A stretch of 64,000 nucleotides of DNA from Microbacterium suwonense (GTDB taxonomy: Bacteria; Actinomycetota; Actinomycetes; Actinomycetales; Microbacteriaceae). A program made the position numbers and the translations under genes. This document shows positions 1-8,024 of the stretch, in pieces. The notes under the pieces were generated by a model, which saw nothing but the letters and a program-made list of their open reading frames with translations, had not been told where the DNA came from and did no database searches. The stretch is from contig NZ_AP027728.1 in assembly GCF_030296555.1 (NCBI RefSeq), positions 2,418,001-2,482,000 of the forward strand, written 5' to 3'. Each line of letters begins with the position of its first letter. The stretch's first letter is position 1.

Positions 1-550
1 GATGGCCGCTCTCGGTGAGCACGCTCTCGGGATGGAACTGCACGCCGACGATCGGCAGGCTCTCATGGGCGATGGCCATGATCGTGCCCTGCTCGGCGCG
101 AGCCGTGACCGTCAGCTCGGCCGGCAGGTGCGCCTCGACGAGGGCAAGTGAGTGGTACCGTCCGGCCGAGAACGGCGAGCGGATGCCGTCGAACAGTGCC
201 GACCCGTCGTGGCTGACCTGCGACACCATGCCGTGCATCAGCTCGGGCGCCCTGGCCACCGTGCCGCCGAACGCCTCGCCGATGGCCTGGTGTCCCAAGC
301 AGACGCCGATCAGCGGCATCCGTCTCTCCGCCGCCAGGCGCACCACCTCGAGTGATGCCCCGGCATCGGCGGGCGTGCCGGGGCCGGGGGAGATCATGAC
401 GCCATCATGCGTGTCCAGCATCCGACGCAGCGACGCGATCCCGGCATCCGCCTCGACCATCGTCACCTCGGCACCGAGCTCGACCAGATAGCCGATCAGC
501 GTGTGCACGAAGCTGTCGTGGTTGTCCACAACCAGCACGCGCACGCTCAT
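1..550 (-). CDS. Class I glutamine amidotransferase, anthranilate/aminodeoxychorismate synthase component II (partial)
   Basis: The protein releases ammonia from glutamine for a chorismate-using synthase, in tryptophan or folate synthesis. The start ATG is at 548-550; the protein begins MSVRVLVVDNHDSF, typical of TrpG/PabA. The nucleophile-elbow motif GVCLGHQAIGEAFGG carries the catalytic Cys, and VQFHPESV near the window edge carries the catalytic His. The C-terminus lies beyond position 1. The start overlaps the stop of the upstream small membrane gene (ATGA, 547-550), so it is the third gene of an operon led by the sortase. TrpG and PabA cannot be separated from this fragment; the sortase context is usual for the copy called PabA or component II in Microbacteriaceae. 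Confidence 0.9.
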   Translation of the reverse strand, partial: MSVRVLVVDNHDSFVHTLIGYLVELGAEVTMVEADAGIASLRRMLDTHDGVMISPGPGTPADAGASLEVVRLAAERRMPLIGVCLGHQAIGEAFGGTVARAPELMHGMVSQVSHDGSALFDGIRSPFSAGRYHSLALVEAHLPAELTVTARAEQGTIMAIAHESLPIVGVQFHPESVLTESGH

Positions 551-702
551 TCCAGGTCGACCTCAGCCGGCGATACGATCGGGCTCACCCACGGGAACAC
601 GTAGAAGAACAGCGCATAGAGCACCGCGGTCAGCAGCGCCAGGAGGATGATCAGGCGCACCCACCACGGACCGGGCAGCAGGCGCCAGAGTGCGGCATAC
701 AT
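547..702 (-). CDS. Small single-pass membrane protein (51 aa)
   Basis: This short gene encodes 51 residues starting MYAALWRLLPGPWWVR, followed by one hydrophobic helix (about residues 17-38) and a short acidic tail. It lies 11 bp after the sortase stop and overlaps the amidotransferase start by 4 bp, so it is translated within that operon. Its function is unknown. Small membrane proteins at this place, between a class E sortase and the amidotransferase, are common in Micrococcales. A longer in-frame start at 840 exists but would run through the sortase gene, so it was rejected. Confidence 0.7.
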   Translation of the reverse strand: MYAALWRLLPGPWWVRLIILLALLTAVLYALFFYVFPWVSPIVSPAEVDLE

Positions 703-713
703 CCAGGGTCTCC

Positions 714-1487
714 TCAGAGTGATGGCGGGGCGACGTCGACGTGGGCGAGGGACGCCGGTGGCCCTTCGGACCGCGGCTGGAAGCCCTCGAAGACACCGTA
801 GGCGACGATGCGCTCGGCGAGCGAGTACAACGGGGAGCACGCGGTCATGGTGATGTACCGCTCGCCGGTCTGCAGCTCGGGCATCTGCGGCACATCCAGC
901 AGCACGTCGACCCGGGTGGGCTTGACGTACTCCAGGGTGCGGAACCGGTAGGTGTACCAGCCGTCGGGCGTCTCGATGACGATCGCATCGTTCAGCCTCA
1001 GCTTGTCGATCTTGTTGAACGGCTTGCCCCAGGTGGTGCGATGCGCGGCGAGTGCGAAGTTGCCGACCTCACCGGGCATCTTCGACTGCGTGTACAGGCC
1101 GATGCCGATGTGGTCGAGGGTGCGTGCGCGCGTGGTGCCTCCGGCGATGTCCTTGATGTAGTCGTCACCGAAGCGCGGGATGCGCATGACGGCGAACTTC
1201 TCGGCATCCGCCGGATGCGGCAGGATCGGCGGCTCGTAGTAGGTGGTGCCGTCGGGCTCCTCGACCAGAGGCGGCGGCTCGGGCACCGGGGCCTGGGCCC
1301 ACTGCTGCACGACCTCGGCGCCTTCGGCGTTCTTCTGCGCGTCGATGATGATGTCGCCGACCCACATCTGCCAGACCACGAACAGCAGCACCAGCACACC
1401 GGCGGTGAGCAGCAGCTCGCCGAGCACGCTGGCGACGGTCGCCCTGGGTCGACGACGCGGACGCCGGGACGACGCGAGAGCATGCAT
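714..1487 (-). CDS. Class E sortase
   Basis: Cysteine transpeptidase that links surface proteins to the cell wall. In the 257-aa model a basic N-terminus is followed by one membrane helix (about residues 20-42), a Pro-rich linker and the sortase domain. The catalytic triad is visible: His149 in FALAAHRTT, Cys217 in TMTACSPL and Arg226 in LAERIVAYG. The TMTACSP motif is the class E form of the TLxTC signature. The chosen start (ATG at 1485-1487) places the helix near the N-terminus; an in-frame start at 1625 would overlap the divergent crgA gene. It is the first gene of an operon with the small membrane protein and the amidotransferase. Confidence 0.92.
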   Translation of the reverse strand: MHALASSRRPRRRPRATVASVLGELLLTAGVLVLLFVVWQMWVGDIIIDAQKNAEGAEVVQQWAQAPVPEPPPLVEEPDGTTYYEPPILPHPADAEKFAVMRIPRFGDDYIKDIAGGTTRARTLDHIGIGLYTQSKMPGEVGNFALAAHRTTWGKPFNKIDKLRLNDAIVIETPDGWYTYRFRTLEYVKPTRVDVLLDVPQMPELQTGERYITMTACSPLYSLAERIVAYGVFEGFQPRSEGPPASLAHVDVAPPSL

Positions 1488-1524
1488 GAGAGGAAGTCTA
1501 TTCGTCCCCGCTAGACTGAACCGC

Positions 1525-1763
1525 ATGGCACGATCCCGCGTACCCGAAGAGCCCGTCGACCGTCCGGAGAGCGACGAGGCCGCACCCAACGCCGTCTGGT
1601 TCAAGCCCGTCATGGTCGGCTTCATGCTGCTGGGGCTCGTCTGGATCCTGGTGTACTACATCTCGGAGTCGCGGTACCCGATTCCCGGCCTAGGGGCTGG
1701 AACCTGGGCATCGGCCTGGGCATCGCGCTGATCGGCTTCCTGATGACCACGCGTTGGCGCTGA
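1525..1763 (+). CDS. crgA: Cell division protein CrgA, frame broken by one missing base
   Basis: CrgA is a small two-helix membrane protein that recruits or tempers FtsZ-ring and peptidoglycan proteins in actinobacteria. The reading begins MARSRVPEEPVDRPE, followed by a conserved PNAVWFKPVMVGFMLLGLVW helix. As written the frame ends early after IPGLG. One added base in the GGGG run at 1693-1696 restores the second helix (GIGLGIALIGFLMTTRWR) and the stop at 1761-1763, giving the normal family length near 79 residues. It is divergent from the sortase operon with only 37 bp between. I read the break as a sequencing error because ten other genes here fail the same way. Confidence 0.85.
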
Positions 1764-1784
1764 CCGTCAGCATCCGCAGTTCTT

Positions 1785-1817
1785 CGAAGGCCCCTCACCT
1801 GCAGTGAGGGGCCTTCG
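1785..1817. terminator. Bidirectional intrinsic terminator after crgA
   Basis: A perfect 14-bp inverted repeat (1785-1798 with 1804-1817, arm CGAAGGCCCCTCAC) has a 5-nt loop. It lies 21 bp after the crgA stop and beyond the rhomboid stop on the other strand, so it can end both transcripts. Confidence 0.85.
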
Positions 1818-1819
1818 AG

Positions 1820-1871
1820 TTATCCACAGGGTTCTCCACAACTGGGGAGAATTACACACGTGTTATTCACA
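1820..1871. promoter_or_regulatory. DnaA-box cluster outside oriC
   Basis: The gap between the terminator and the rhomboid stop holds a perfect DnaA box TTATCCACA (1820-1828), a near match TTCTCCACA (1832-1840) and TTATTCACA (1863-1871) within about 50 bp. The site is about 45 kb from oriC in this window. It could titrate DnaA or be an accessory origin element; the role is inferred. Confidence 0.5.
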
Positions 1872-1899
1872 TGGGGAGAAGGCTGTCGACAACCTCTGA

Positions 1900-2786
1900 T
1901 CAGCCCAGGATCAGCGCCGGCGGCACGAACGCGACGACGACGAGCAGCAGCACCGTGAGCGCCGCCAGCAGCACCATCTGCCAGATCCGCTGCTCACGGC
2001 GTCTGGTGCGCGTGTAGATGAAGGCGATGATCGCGCCGACCACGACACCGCCGAGGTGGGCCTGCCAGGAGATGCCGCCGACGACGACGCCGAAGACGAA
2101 GTTGATCACCAGGATGACGAGGATGCCGGTGACGTTCGCACCGACATGCCTGCCGATGATCAGCAGCGCGGCCATCATCCCGAACAGCGCGCCGGAGGCG
2201 CCGACCGTGGCGGCACCCGGATCGAGGATCGCGACGGCGACCGAGCCGCCCAGCCCACTGATCAGGTACAGCGCCAGATAGCGGCCGCGGCCGAGCATCG
2301 GCTCGAGGATCTGGCCCAGCATCCACAGCGCGAGCATGTTCAGCGCGAGGTGGATGAACCCGCCGTGCACGAAGAGCACGGTGAGCATGCGCCAGGGCTC
2401 GAACGGCGCACCCGAGAGATCGGGGTAGAGGTAGGCGGCCCGGAACCACAGCTGGACGGTGATCTGGCCGCCGATGCCGGGAAGCGCTGCAGCAGGCCGA
2501 TCGCCGAGGTGATCGCCAGCAGGACGTAGGTCACCATCGGGCGGCCGCTGCGGCCGGCCATCGCGACCGCGCCGCCACCCCACCTGCGGTTCGCGTGCTT
2601 CTGCGCAGGGGACTGCGCTTTGCGCTGCGCCTTCATGCACTCCGGGCAGATGACCCCCACCGGCCCCTGGGTCTGGCACTCCGGGCAGATGGTGCGCATG
2701 CAGCGCTGGCAGAGCACGAAGCTCTGCCGACCCGGATGCCGGTAGCAGAAGTTGTCTCGATTGCTCGCGAATTCTGGCGTGGTCAT
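1900..2786 (-). CDS. Rhomboid family intramembrane serine protease with N-terminal zinc fingers, one missing base
   Basis: The membrane protease cuts transmembrane substrates within the bilayer. The first ~55 residues contain Cys/His zinc-binding pairs (CYRHPGR, CQRCMRTICPEC, VICPEC), then come six or more hydrophobic helices. Catalytic Ser lies in GASGALFG and catalytic His in QAHLGG. The frame breaks at CCGGG, 2477-2481, just after LLQRFP; one added base joins it to GIGGQITVQLWF and gives about 295 aa, the usual length. The gene follows cyclophilin on the same strand by 18 bp, a conserved pair near actinobacterial origins. The break is probably a sequencing error. Confidence 0.88.
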
Positions 2787-2804
2787 CCGGATCGGCTCGT
2801 GCTC

Positions 2805-3368
2805 TCAGGCCTTGACGATGTCGATCGACTGCAGCACGACCGGCTCGACCGGACGGTCGCCGGCGGCGGTGGGAACGGCCGAGATGGCGTCGACGACGGC
2901 CTTGGAGGCGTCATCCGCGACGGCACCGAAGATGGTGTGCTTGCCCTGCAGCCACGGCGTCGGGTCGGTGGTGATGAAGAACTGCGAGCCGTTGGTGCCC
3001 TCGGCCTTGCCGGTGATGGCGTTGCGACGCAGGCCGGCGTTGGCCATGGCGAGGATGTAGGGCTCGTTGAAGTTCAGTTCGGGGTGGATCTCGTCGTTGA
3101 AGTTGTAACCGGGTCCGCCGACGCCCTGCCCGAGCGGATCGCCGCCCTGGATCATGAAGTTGGGGATGATGCGGTGGAAGATGACGTCCTTGTACAGCGG
3201 GCCCTCGCCGGGCTTTCCGGTGGCGGGATCCATCCAGTCCTTGGTGCCGTCGGCCAGGCCGACGAAGTTCGCGACGGTGTTCGGGGCGTGATCGCCGTAC
3301 AGATCGATGACGATGTCGCCGTGGTTGGTGTGCAGGGTTGCGACGTGAGAAGCATGAGGCATGGTCAT
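2805..3368 (-). CDS. Peptidyl-prolyl cis-trans isomerase, cyclophilin type
   Basis: Cytoplasmic cyclophilin that speeds proline isomerisation during folding. The protein is about 187 aa without signal peptide. It carries the family signatures VIFHRIIPNFMIQGGDP (catalytic Arg, Phe and Gln region) and NGSQFFITT. Two in-frame ATG codons lie close together (3366-3368 and 3360-3362); the longer is used. The rhomboid gene follows by 18 bp. This gene is usually called ppiA or ppiB in actinobacteria; I leave the symbol blank because both names are used. Confidence 0.95.
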   Translation of the reverse strand: MTMPHASHVATLHTNHGDIVIDLYGDHAPNTVANFVGLADGTKDWMDPATGKPGEGPLYKDVIFHRIIPNFMIQGGDPLGQGVGGPGYNFNDEIHPELNFNEPYILAMANAGLRRNAITGKAEGTNGSQFFITTDPTPWLQGKHTIFGAVADDASKAVVDAISAVPTAAGDRPVEPVVLQSIDIVKA

Positions 3369-3498
3369 ATTCTCGCAGAGGGTCACTATGCGAGTGCAGA
3401 TAGTGGCACAACTTCTGCGTCTTCGCCAGATCCCTGCTGGCATCCAGCCTCGTCTGGCAAGATGAGACACTACGAACTCCGACCGACGGGAGAGCAAC

Positions 3499-3993
3499 GT
3501 GAACCTCAGCCGCAAGCGCAAGAAGGAACTCCGCAAGCTTCAGGACAATGCCACGCAGCTGTGGGAGGCGCAGCAGGAGCTCGTCGGCCACGCCGCCGAT
3601 GTCGCCCGCGAGGCGGGTCGGCAGCTGGGTCACTTCAATCGCGAGCAGGTGGTTCCTGTCGTGCAGGACACCTACAACCGCCGCGTCGCCCCGACCGTCG
3701 ACCGCGGGCTGAAGATCGGCAAGCAGGTCGTCGACGACAAGGTCGTGCCCGTGGTGGGCGGCGTCGTGGGCACTGCCCTGTCGGCCTGGGATGTCGCCAA
3801 CGCCAAGCGCAGCAAGCTGATGCACGGTGTCGCTCCGGCACCGAAGAAGAAGAGCCTGGGCCTGGGCTCGGTCGTCGCGATCGTGCTCGGCGCCGCCGCC
3901 GCGATCGGCGTGGTGGTCGCCGCCTGGCAGGCTCTGCGCGCGGATGACGAGCTGTGGGTGGCGGACGATCCGCTGTCCACCCCGAACGCCTGA
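3499..3993 (+). CDS. Conserved hypothetical protein with basic N-terminus and C-terminal membrane helix
   Basis: The 164-aa protein starts at GTG after GGGAGAG. It opens with a very basic stretch (MNLSRKRKKELRKLQ), continues as an amphipathic helical region, and ends with one hydrophobic helix (about residues 116-140, LGSVVAIVLGAAAAIGVVV) and an acidic tail. I know no function; homologues in Microbacteriaceae are sometimes mislabelled as helicases, for which I see no motif. It is followed after 2 bp by the YbaK-type gene, so the two are co-transcribed. Confidence 0.75.
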   Translation: MNLSRKRKKELRKLQDNATQLWEAQQELVGHAADVAREAGRQLGHFNREQVVPVVQDTYNRRVAPTVDRGLKIGKQVVDDKVVPVVGGVVGTALSAWDVANAKRSKLMHGVAPAPKKKSLGLGSVVAIVLGAAAAIGVVVAAWQALRADDELWVADDPLSTPNA

Positions 3994-3995
3994 GC

Positions 3996-4496
3996 ATGAC
4001 CGCAAGCCCTGCACAGGGCGAAGCGCACGAGCGGGTGCGCGCCGCAGCATCCGCCCGCGGCCTCGAGATCGAGATCCGGGAGCGGCCTGCGGCGCGCAGC
4101 CTGCCCGAAGCCGCCGCGCTTCTCGGGCTGCAGCCGGCGGACATCGTCAAGACCCTGGTCGTGAAGCGCTCCGACGACTCATATCTGTTCGCGCTGGTGC
4201 CCGGTGGCCGCGCGATCTCGTGGCCGAAGCTGCGCACCGTGGTCGGAGTGAACAGACTGCGCCTTCCCGAACCCGAGCTCGCACTGGCGGCCACGGGATA
4301 CGAGCGCGGCACGATCGTGCCGATCGGCAGCACCACCGACTGGCCGATCTACGCCGACGAGTCGATCATCGGGCGCCGCGTCGCGATGGGCGCCGGTGCG
4401 CACGGATACAGTCTGTTCGTCGACGCCGACGCCCTCATCCGTGCCTACGATGCCACCGTCGCGGACATCTCGGTGCCCGAGGGGGCCCGAGGCTGA
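3996..4496 (+). CDS. YbaK/EbsC-family aminoacyl-tRNA deacylase
   Basis: The domain removes mischarged amino acids from tRNA (Cys-tRNAPro or similar) in trans. The 166-aa protein has the family pattern: EAAALLGLQPADIVKTLVVK with the catalytic Lys, FALVPGGRAISWPKL, and the C-terminal GSTTDWPIYADESI and GAGAHGYSLFVD stretches. The ATG at 3996 lies 2 bp after the preceding stop; a longer in-frame reading would overlap that gene. Substrate specificity cannot be read from the sequence. Confidence 0.88.
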   Translation: MTASPAQGEAHERVRAAASARGLEIEIRERPAARSLPEAAALLGLQPADIVKTLVVKRSDDSYLFALVPGGRAISWPKLRTVVGVNRLRLPEPELALAATGYERGTIVPIGSTTDWPIYADESIIGRRVAMGAGAHGYSLFVDADALIRAYDATVADISVPEGARG

Positions 4497-4538
4497 CGCG
4501 GCAAGCACTCCGCACCATCCCAGGCGGCTCCGGCCGTC

Positions 4539-4961
4539 TCAGAGGATCCCGGCCATGCGCAGCGCGATTCCGACGAGCTTGACCCGGGGCAGGTCGGCGA
4601 TCTCGTCGCGCGTGAACCAGGCGGCCATGTCGGTGGATCCGTTCTTCTCGAAGCGAAGCGCCCCGCCGGTGATCCGGCCGCGGTAGACGATGCGCAGCGT
4701 GTGCAGGGGCGCCGACGCCGCGCCCACGCGCCGTGAGGCGGGGATGACGCGGGAATGGATGCCGAGCAGCTCGGTCGTCTCGATCTGGTATCCGGTCTCC
4801 TCGCGCAGCTCTCGCCGCACGGCGACCTCGGGGTCCTCGCCGTCTTCGAGCCCGCCACCCGGCATCGTCCACGCGACGCGACGCCCCGTGGTCCAGCGGG
4901 CGAGCAGCACGCGGTCGTCATCATCGGTGACGACGGCATAGGCGGCGACGCGCAGGTCCAT
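4539..4961 (-). CDS. NUDIX hydrolase
   Basis: The enzyme hydrolyses a nucleoside diphosphate linked to another moiety. The 140-aa protein is a single NUDIX domain; the box GX5EX7REUXEEXGU appears as GGGLEDGEDPEVAVRRELRE followed by ETGY at about residues 35-58. The start is ATG at 4959-4961. It is convergent with the YbaK-type gene and lies just downstream of the aminotransferase on the same strand (25 bp). The substrate is not predictable. Confidence 0.92.
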   Translation of the reverse strand: MDLRVAAYAVVTDDDDRVLLARWTTGRRVAWTMPGGGLEDGEDPEVAVRRELREETGYQIETTELLGIHSRVIPASRRVGAASAPLHTLRIVYRGRITGGALRFEKNGSTDMAAWFTRDEIADLPRVKLVGIALRMAGIL

Positions 4962-4986
4962 GACCTCACACTAGTGCGAGCATCCG

Positions 4987-6117
4987 TCACGCCCCCATCG
5001 CGTCGAGCGCCGTCGCCAGCCGGGCGACGGTGCCGTCGACATCGCCGAGTTTGTCGAGCCCGAACAGCCCCATCCGGAATGTGGAGAATGACTCGTGTTC
5101 GCCGCAGTGCAGCGGCACGCCGGCGGCGACCTGCACGCCCTGCTCTTTGAAACGGGCCCCGGTGCGCAGCCCTTCATCGGCGGTGTGCACCACGACCACG
5201 CTGGGGGCGGCGAAGGCCGATGCGGCGACGGAGGGCAGGCCGCGCTCGGCGAGCAGGGCCCGCACGCGCGTCCCGAGCTCGACCTGTGCATCGCGGAGGG
5301 CCCCCAGGCCGCGCTCGCGGGTCTCGATCATCTGCTCGAGGTTGCGGGCGATCGAGTCGGTGGGCATGGTCGCGTGATAGCCGGCCCGGCCGTCGCGATA
5401 GCCGTCCGAGATGGCCAGCCAGCGGTTCAGGTCCAACGCGAAGCTGGTGGATGCGCCGGATGCCACGGCATCTCGTCCCCGCTCGCTGAGCATGACGTAC
5501 CCGACGCCGGGGGTGCCGCTCCAACCCTTCTGCGGCGCGCTGAGCAGCACGTCGACCTGCAGCTCGCGCATGTCGACCCACATCGCGCCGGAGGCGATGC
5601 AGTCCAACACCAGCACACCGCCCACCTCGTGCACGGCGTCGGCGAGCGCGCGCACGTAGTCGTCGGGAAGCAGGATGCCGGCGGCCGTCTCGACGTGCGG
5701 CGCGAAGACGACCGCGGGACGTTCGGCGCGGATCGTCGCGGTCACCTCGTCGATGGGAGCCGGGCTCCATGCTGCCTGCGGCCCGTCGCCGTCGGGCCGG
5801 GCGGCGCAGACCGTGACGGCGGATGCCATGGATCCGGCCTCGAGGATCTGCGACCAGCGGTACGAGAACAGGCCGTTGCGCACCACGAGCACCGTCCTGG
5901 CTGTGGCGAGCTGGCGAGCGACCGACTCCATGGCGTAGCTTCCGCCGCCGTTGATCACCACAGCGCTGTCGGCGCCATAGGTCTCGCGCAGGATGGCGAG
6001 CGTCTGCTGCATCACGTCGACGAAGCGCGCCGACATGTGGTTGAGGGAGCGGTCGGTGAAGACCACCGAGTACTCCAGCAGTCCGTCGGGGTCGATGTCG
6101 TCGTGAGGAAGGCTCAT
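4987..6117 (-). CDS. PLP-dependent aminotransferase class V family protein
   Basis: A fold-type I PLP enzyme of 376 aa. PLP-lysine lies in the motif LLSAPQKGWSG; the preceding VLDCIASGAMWVD supplies the PLP-ring Asp. An N-terminal glycine-rich stretch INGGGSYAMES binds phosphate. Enzymes of this form include serine-glyoxylate or alanine-glyoxylate aminotransferases and phosphoserine aminotransferase-like proteins; the exact substrate is not clear. The start ATG at 6115-6117 follows a GAGG-like ribosome site. No partner gene tells the pathway. Confidence 0.88.
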   Translation of the reverse strand: MSLPHDDIDPDGLLEYSVVFTDRSLNHMSARFVDVMQQTLAILRETYGADSAVVINGGGSYAMESVARQLATARTVLVVRNGLFSYRWSQILEAGSMASAVTVCAARPDGDGPQAAWSPAPIDEVTATIRAERPAVVFAPHVETAAGILLPDDYVRALADAVHEVGGVLVLDCIASGAMWVDMRELQVDVLLSAPQKGWSGTPGVGYVMLSERGRDAVASGASTSFALDLNRWLAISDGYRDGRAGYHATMPTDSIARNLEQMIETRERGLGALRDAQVELGTRVRALLAERGLPSVAASAFAAPSVVVVHTADEGLRTGARFKEQGVQVAAGVPLHCGEHESFSTFRMGLFGLDKLGDVDGTVARLATALDAMGA

Positions 6118-6385
6118 GCCTCCAGCGTGGCACTGTGCGGCCATTTCGGTAACCGGCTTCCACACCGCGGAACGAGTTCGTGCGGCACGCGTCTGTGTTC
6201 TCGCCGCTCGCGGGTCGCAGATCGCGGCCTCCCCGCACGCGAAGCCACCATATGGGCCACGCGAAGCCCAGAACAGGATCGCCATCATGCTCGCGGGTCG
6301 CGAATCGCGGCCTCCCAACACGCGAAGCCACCAGATCGGCCACACGAAGACATGCAGCAGGGCTAGCATGCCCAGTGGAGTGGCG
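6118..6385. repeat. Intergenic region with a 61-bp imperfect direct repeat
   Basis: The divergent gap between the aminotransferase and a membrane gene holds two copies of a 61-bp sequence (6206-6266 and 6289-6349) differing at about seven positions, with an 83-bp period. Each begins GCTCGCGGGTCGC and ends ACGAAG. No convincing gene is seen; promoters for both flanking genes must lie here. Confidence 0.7.
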
Positions 6386-6981
6386 ATGGATTCGGGAACG
6401 GATGCCGACGGGGCCGCGCGCAGGGGCATGATGCGCTGGCCGGTGGCGTGCTGGCTGACGATCCTCGTGCTGATCGGGATCGTGCAGGTGATGCGCGCGG
6501 AATGGTTCGATGCCGGGGTGTTCCTCGTGGCCGTCGTGCTGGTGCTGTTCAGCATCCGGATGCCGCGAAGCAGCGCCCACCGCATCCGTTCGGGTCCGGT
6601 CGTTGTCTGCGCGACCGGACTCGCCGCCGTCACCGCGCTGCTGCCGCGGCACAGTATCGCGATGATGGTTGCCGTGCTGGTGATAGGCGCCGCCGCACTG
6701 GTCGCGGCGTGGCCGGACGCGGCCACCCGCCCGCGCGAGTGGACCCGCGGCTCTCGCCGGCTCGGCGTCGCGTGGGCGGTGATCATCGTCATCGGATGCC
6801 TGTGGGAGCTGTCCCAGTTCATCGTCGGCCGGCTCGCCCCCGATCAGCCGAGCTTCGCGCTGAGCGACCTGGTCGATCCCCTGCTGGGCACGATGCTCGG
6901 GAAGGCGGTCTTCGCCGGCGCCTGGCTGGCGTGCGGAGTGTTCCTCGTGCTCCGCGGAGCAGGGCGGGGAGTGCACGATGA
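6386..6981 (+). CDS. Multi-pass membrane protein of unknown function, probable one-base deletion near its end
   Basis: About 198 aa with five or six hydrophobic helices (for example WPVACWLTILVLIGIVQV, VFLVAVVLVLFSI, VAWAVIIVIGCLWEL). No family is recognised. As written the frame runs on to 7099 through the next gene, with a tail of shadow-like composition. One added G in GGGG at 6966-6969 would end the protein AGRGSAR with TGA at 6979-6981, overlapping the next ATG as ATGA. That arrangement is typical and I think it is real. Start ATG 6386 follows GGAG; an in-frame ATG at 6368 is the alternative. Confidence 0.6.
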
Positions 6982-7175
6982 TCGTCAGCACCGCGTTCTT
7001 CCTGCTCTGCGCCGCAGCGCTGGTGCTGGTGTCGTGGCGCATCCGCGTGAGCGATCCCGAGGCGACCGTGACCGAGCTGTTCGATCGTCTGCTCGATGAC
7101 CGGGCGGTGCGCCTTGCAGTGATCGTGGTCTGGTGGTGGCTCGGCTGGCACTTCCTGGCCGGTCAGACGCTGTGA
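6978..7175 (+). CDS. Small membrane protein, DUF6186-like
   Basis: The 65-aa protein has an N-terminal hydrophobic helix (STAFFLLCAAALVLVSW), a central VSDPEATVTELFDRLLDDR segment and a C-terminal aromatic helix (VIVVWWWLGWHFL). Such small actinobacterial proteins are grouped as DUF6186; function is unknown. It follows the larger membrane protein with an overlapping start and stop, so the two are probably translationally coupled. Confidence 0.7.
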   Translation: MIVSTAFFLLCAAALVLVSWRIRVSDPEATVTELFDRLLDDRAVRLAVIVVWWWLGWHFLAGQTL

Positions 7176-7203
7176 TGGCGCTCGGCATGGGCGCCCAATC
7201 ATG

Positions 7204-7243
7204 AAACTGAACCGTTCAGTTTTGGGAGATTGAACTGAACGGT
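7204..7243. promoter_or_regulatory. Operator dyads upstream of the SIP-type flavoprotein
   Basis: Two overlapping inverted repeats are present: AAACTGAACCGTTCAGTTT (7204-7222, 9-bp arms about one base) and ACCGTTCAGTT at 7211-7221 facing AACTGAACGGT at 7233-7243. They lie 60-100 bp before the flavoprotein start and look like the binding site of a TetR-type repressor. The regulator is not adjacent. Confidence 0.6.
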
Positions 7244-7304
7244 ATGGTCTGATCTGCGTCCACACCGAGGGATGACCCATCTCGACCGCAACAGGAGCAG
7301 AGTT

Positions 7305-8003
7305 ATGCCCAAAGCGCCGTCGATCGTCGGCAGAATCGTCGAGTCGGCGCTCGGACGACCCACGCGGGTGCTGCGCGTCGCCGAACCGGCACCCGGATTC
7401 CTGCACCTGGATCTGCGAGCGGAGCCACCCGCAGGAGGGTGGCAGCCCGGCCACGAGGTTCAGGTGCGCGTCACGCGCACAGAAGCGCGACGCTACACGG
7501 TGCGCCGCGTGGAGGAGCCCGACCGCATCCATGTCCTGGCAGCGCTCGAGACCGGCGGTCCCGGCGCACTCTGGCTGCGCGGCCTTCGGCCGGATGCTGA
7601 GATGACCCTCCTGGCCGCACGCCATGTGCCGCTCCGTCAACACGGCAGGCGCCGCCTGCATCTCGGGGACGGGTCCGCGCTCGGCACGTTCGATGCCCTC
7701 ACCGCAGATCAGCCGGATCCGCTCGTCGCCGTCGAGGCTTCGGCCGAATCCGTTCCGGCGCTCGCACGGGAGTGGCCCGGATTCCGCTTCGTTCCTGCCG
7801 GTGGCTCGCCGGGGGACACACTGCAGAGGTGGCTCGACTCCGCGATCGAGGGCGGGGCTCTCGCCGGAATCGACGGCGCACTGCTGCTGGGACACGCGCA
7901 GTCCCTTCAGCGTCAGCGACGCGCACTCGTGGACAGCGAAGTGCTCGACCGCCGATCCATCACCACCAAGCCCTACTGGGCGACCGGGCGAGTGGGGCTC
8001 TGA
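7305..8003 (+). CDS. Siderophore-interacting protein family FAD-binding reductase-like protein
   Basis: The family (ViuB/SIP) uses FAD and NAD(P)H to reduce ferric siderophores in the cytoplasm. The 232-aa protein has an N-terminal beta-barrel flavin domain with the FAD motif RRYTVRR (about residue 60) and a C-terminal domain ending KPYWATGRVGL, which corresponds to the conserved YW motif at the SIP C-terminus. A good ribosome site AGGAGCAG precedes ATG 7305. It is slightly short for the family. Dyad operators upstream suggest repression; no siderophore transport genes are visible next to it. Confidence 0.8.
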   Translation: MPKAPSIVGRIVESALGRPTRVLRVAEPAPGFLHLDLRAEPPAGGWQPGHEVQVRVTRTEARRYTVRRVEEPDRIHVLAALETGGPGALWLRGLRPDAEMTLLAARHVPLRQHGRRRLHLGDGSALGTFDALTADQPDPLVAVEASAESVPALAREWPGFRFVPAGGSPGDTLQRWLDSAIEGGALAGIDGALLLGHAQSLQRQRRALVDSEVLDRRSITTKPYWATGRVGL

Positions 8004-8024
8004 GCTCCAGCATCCGCTCGAGTC

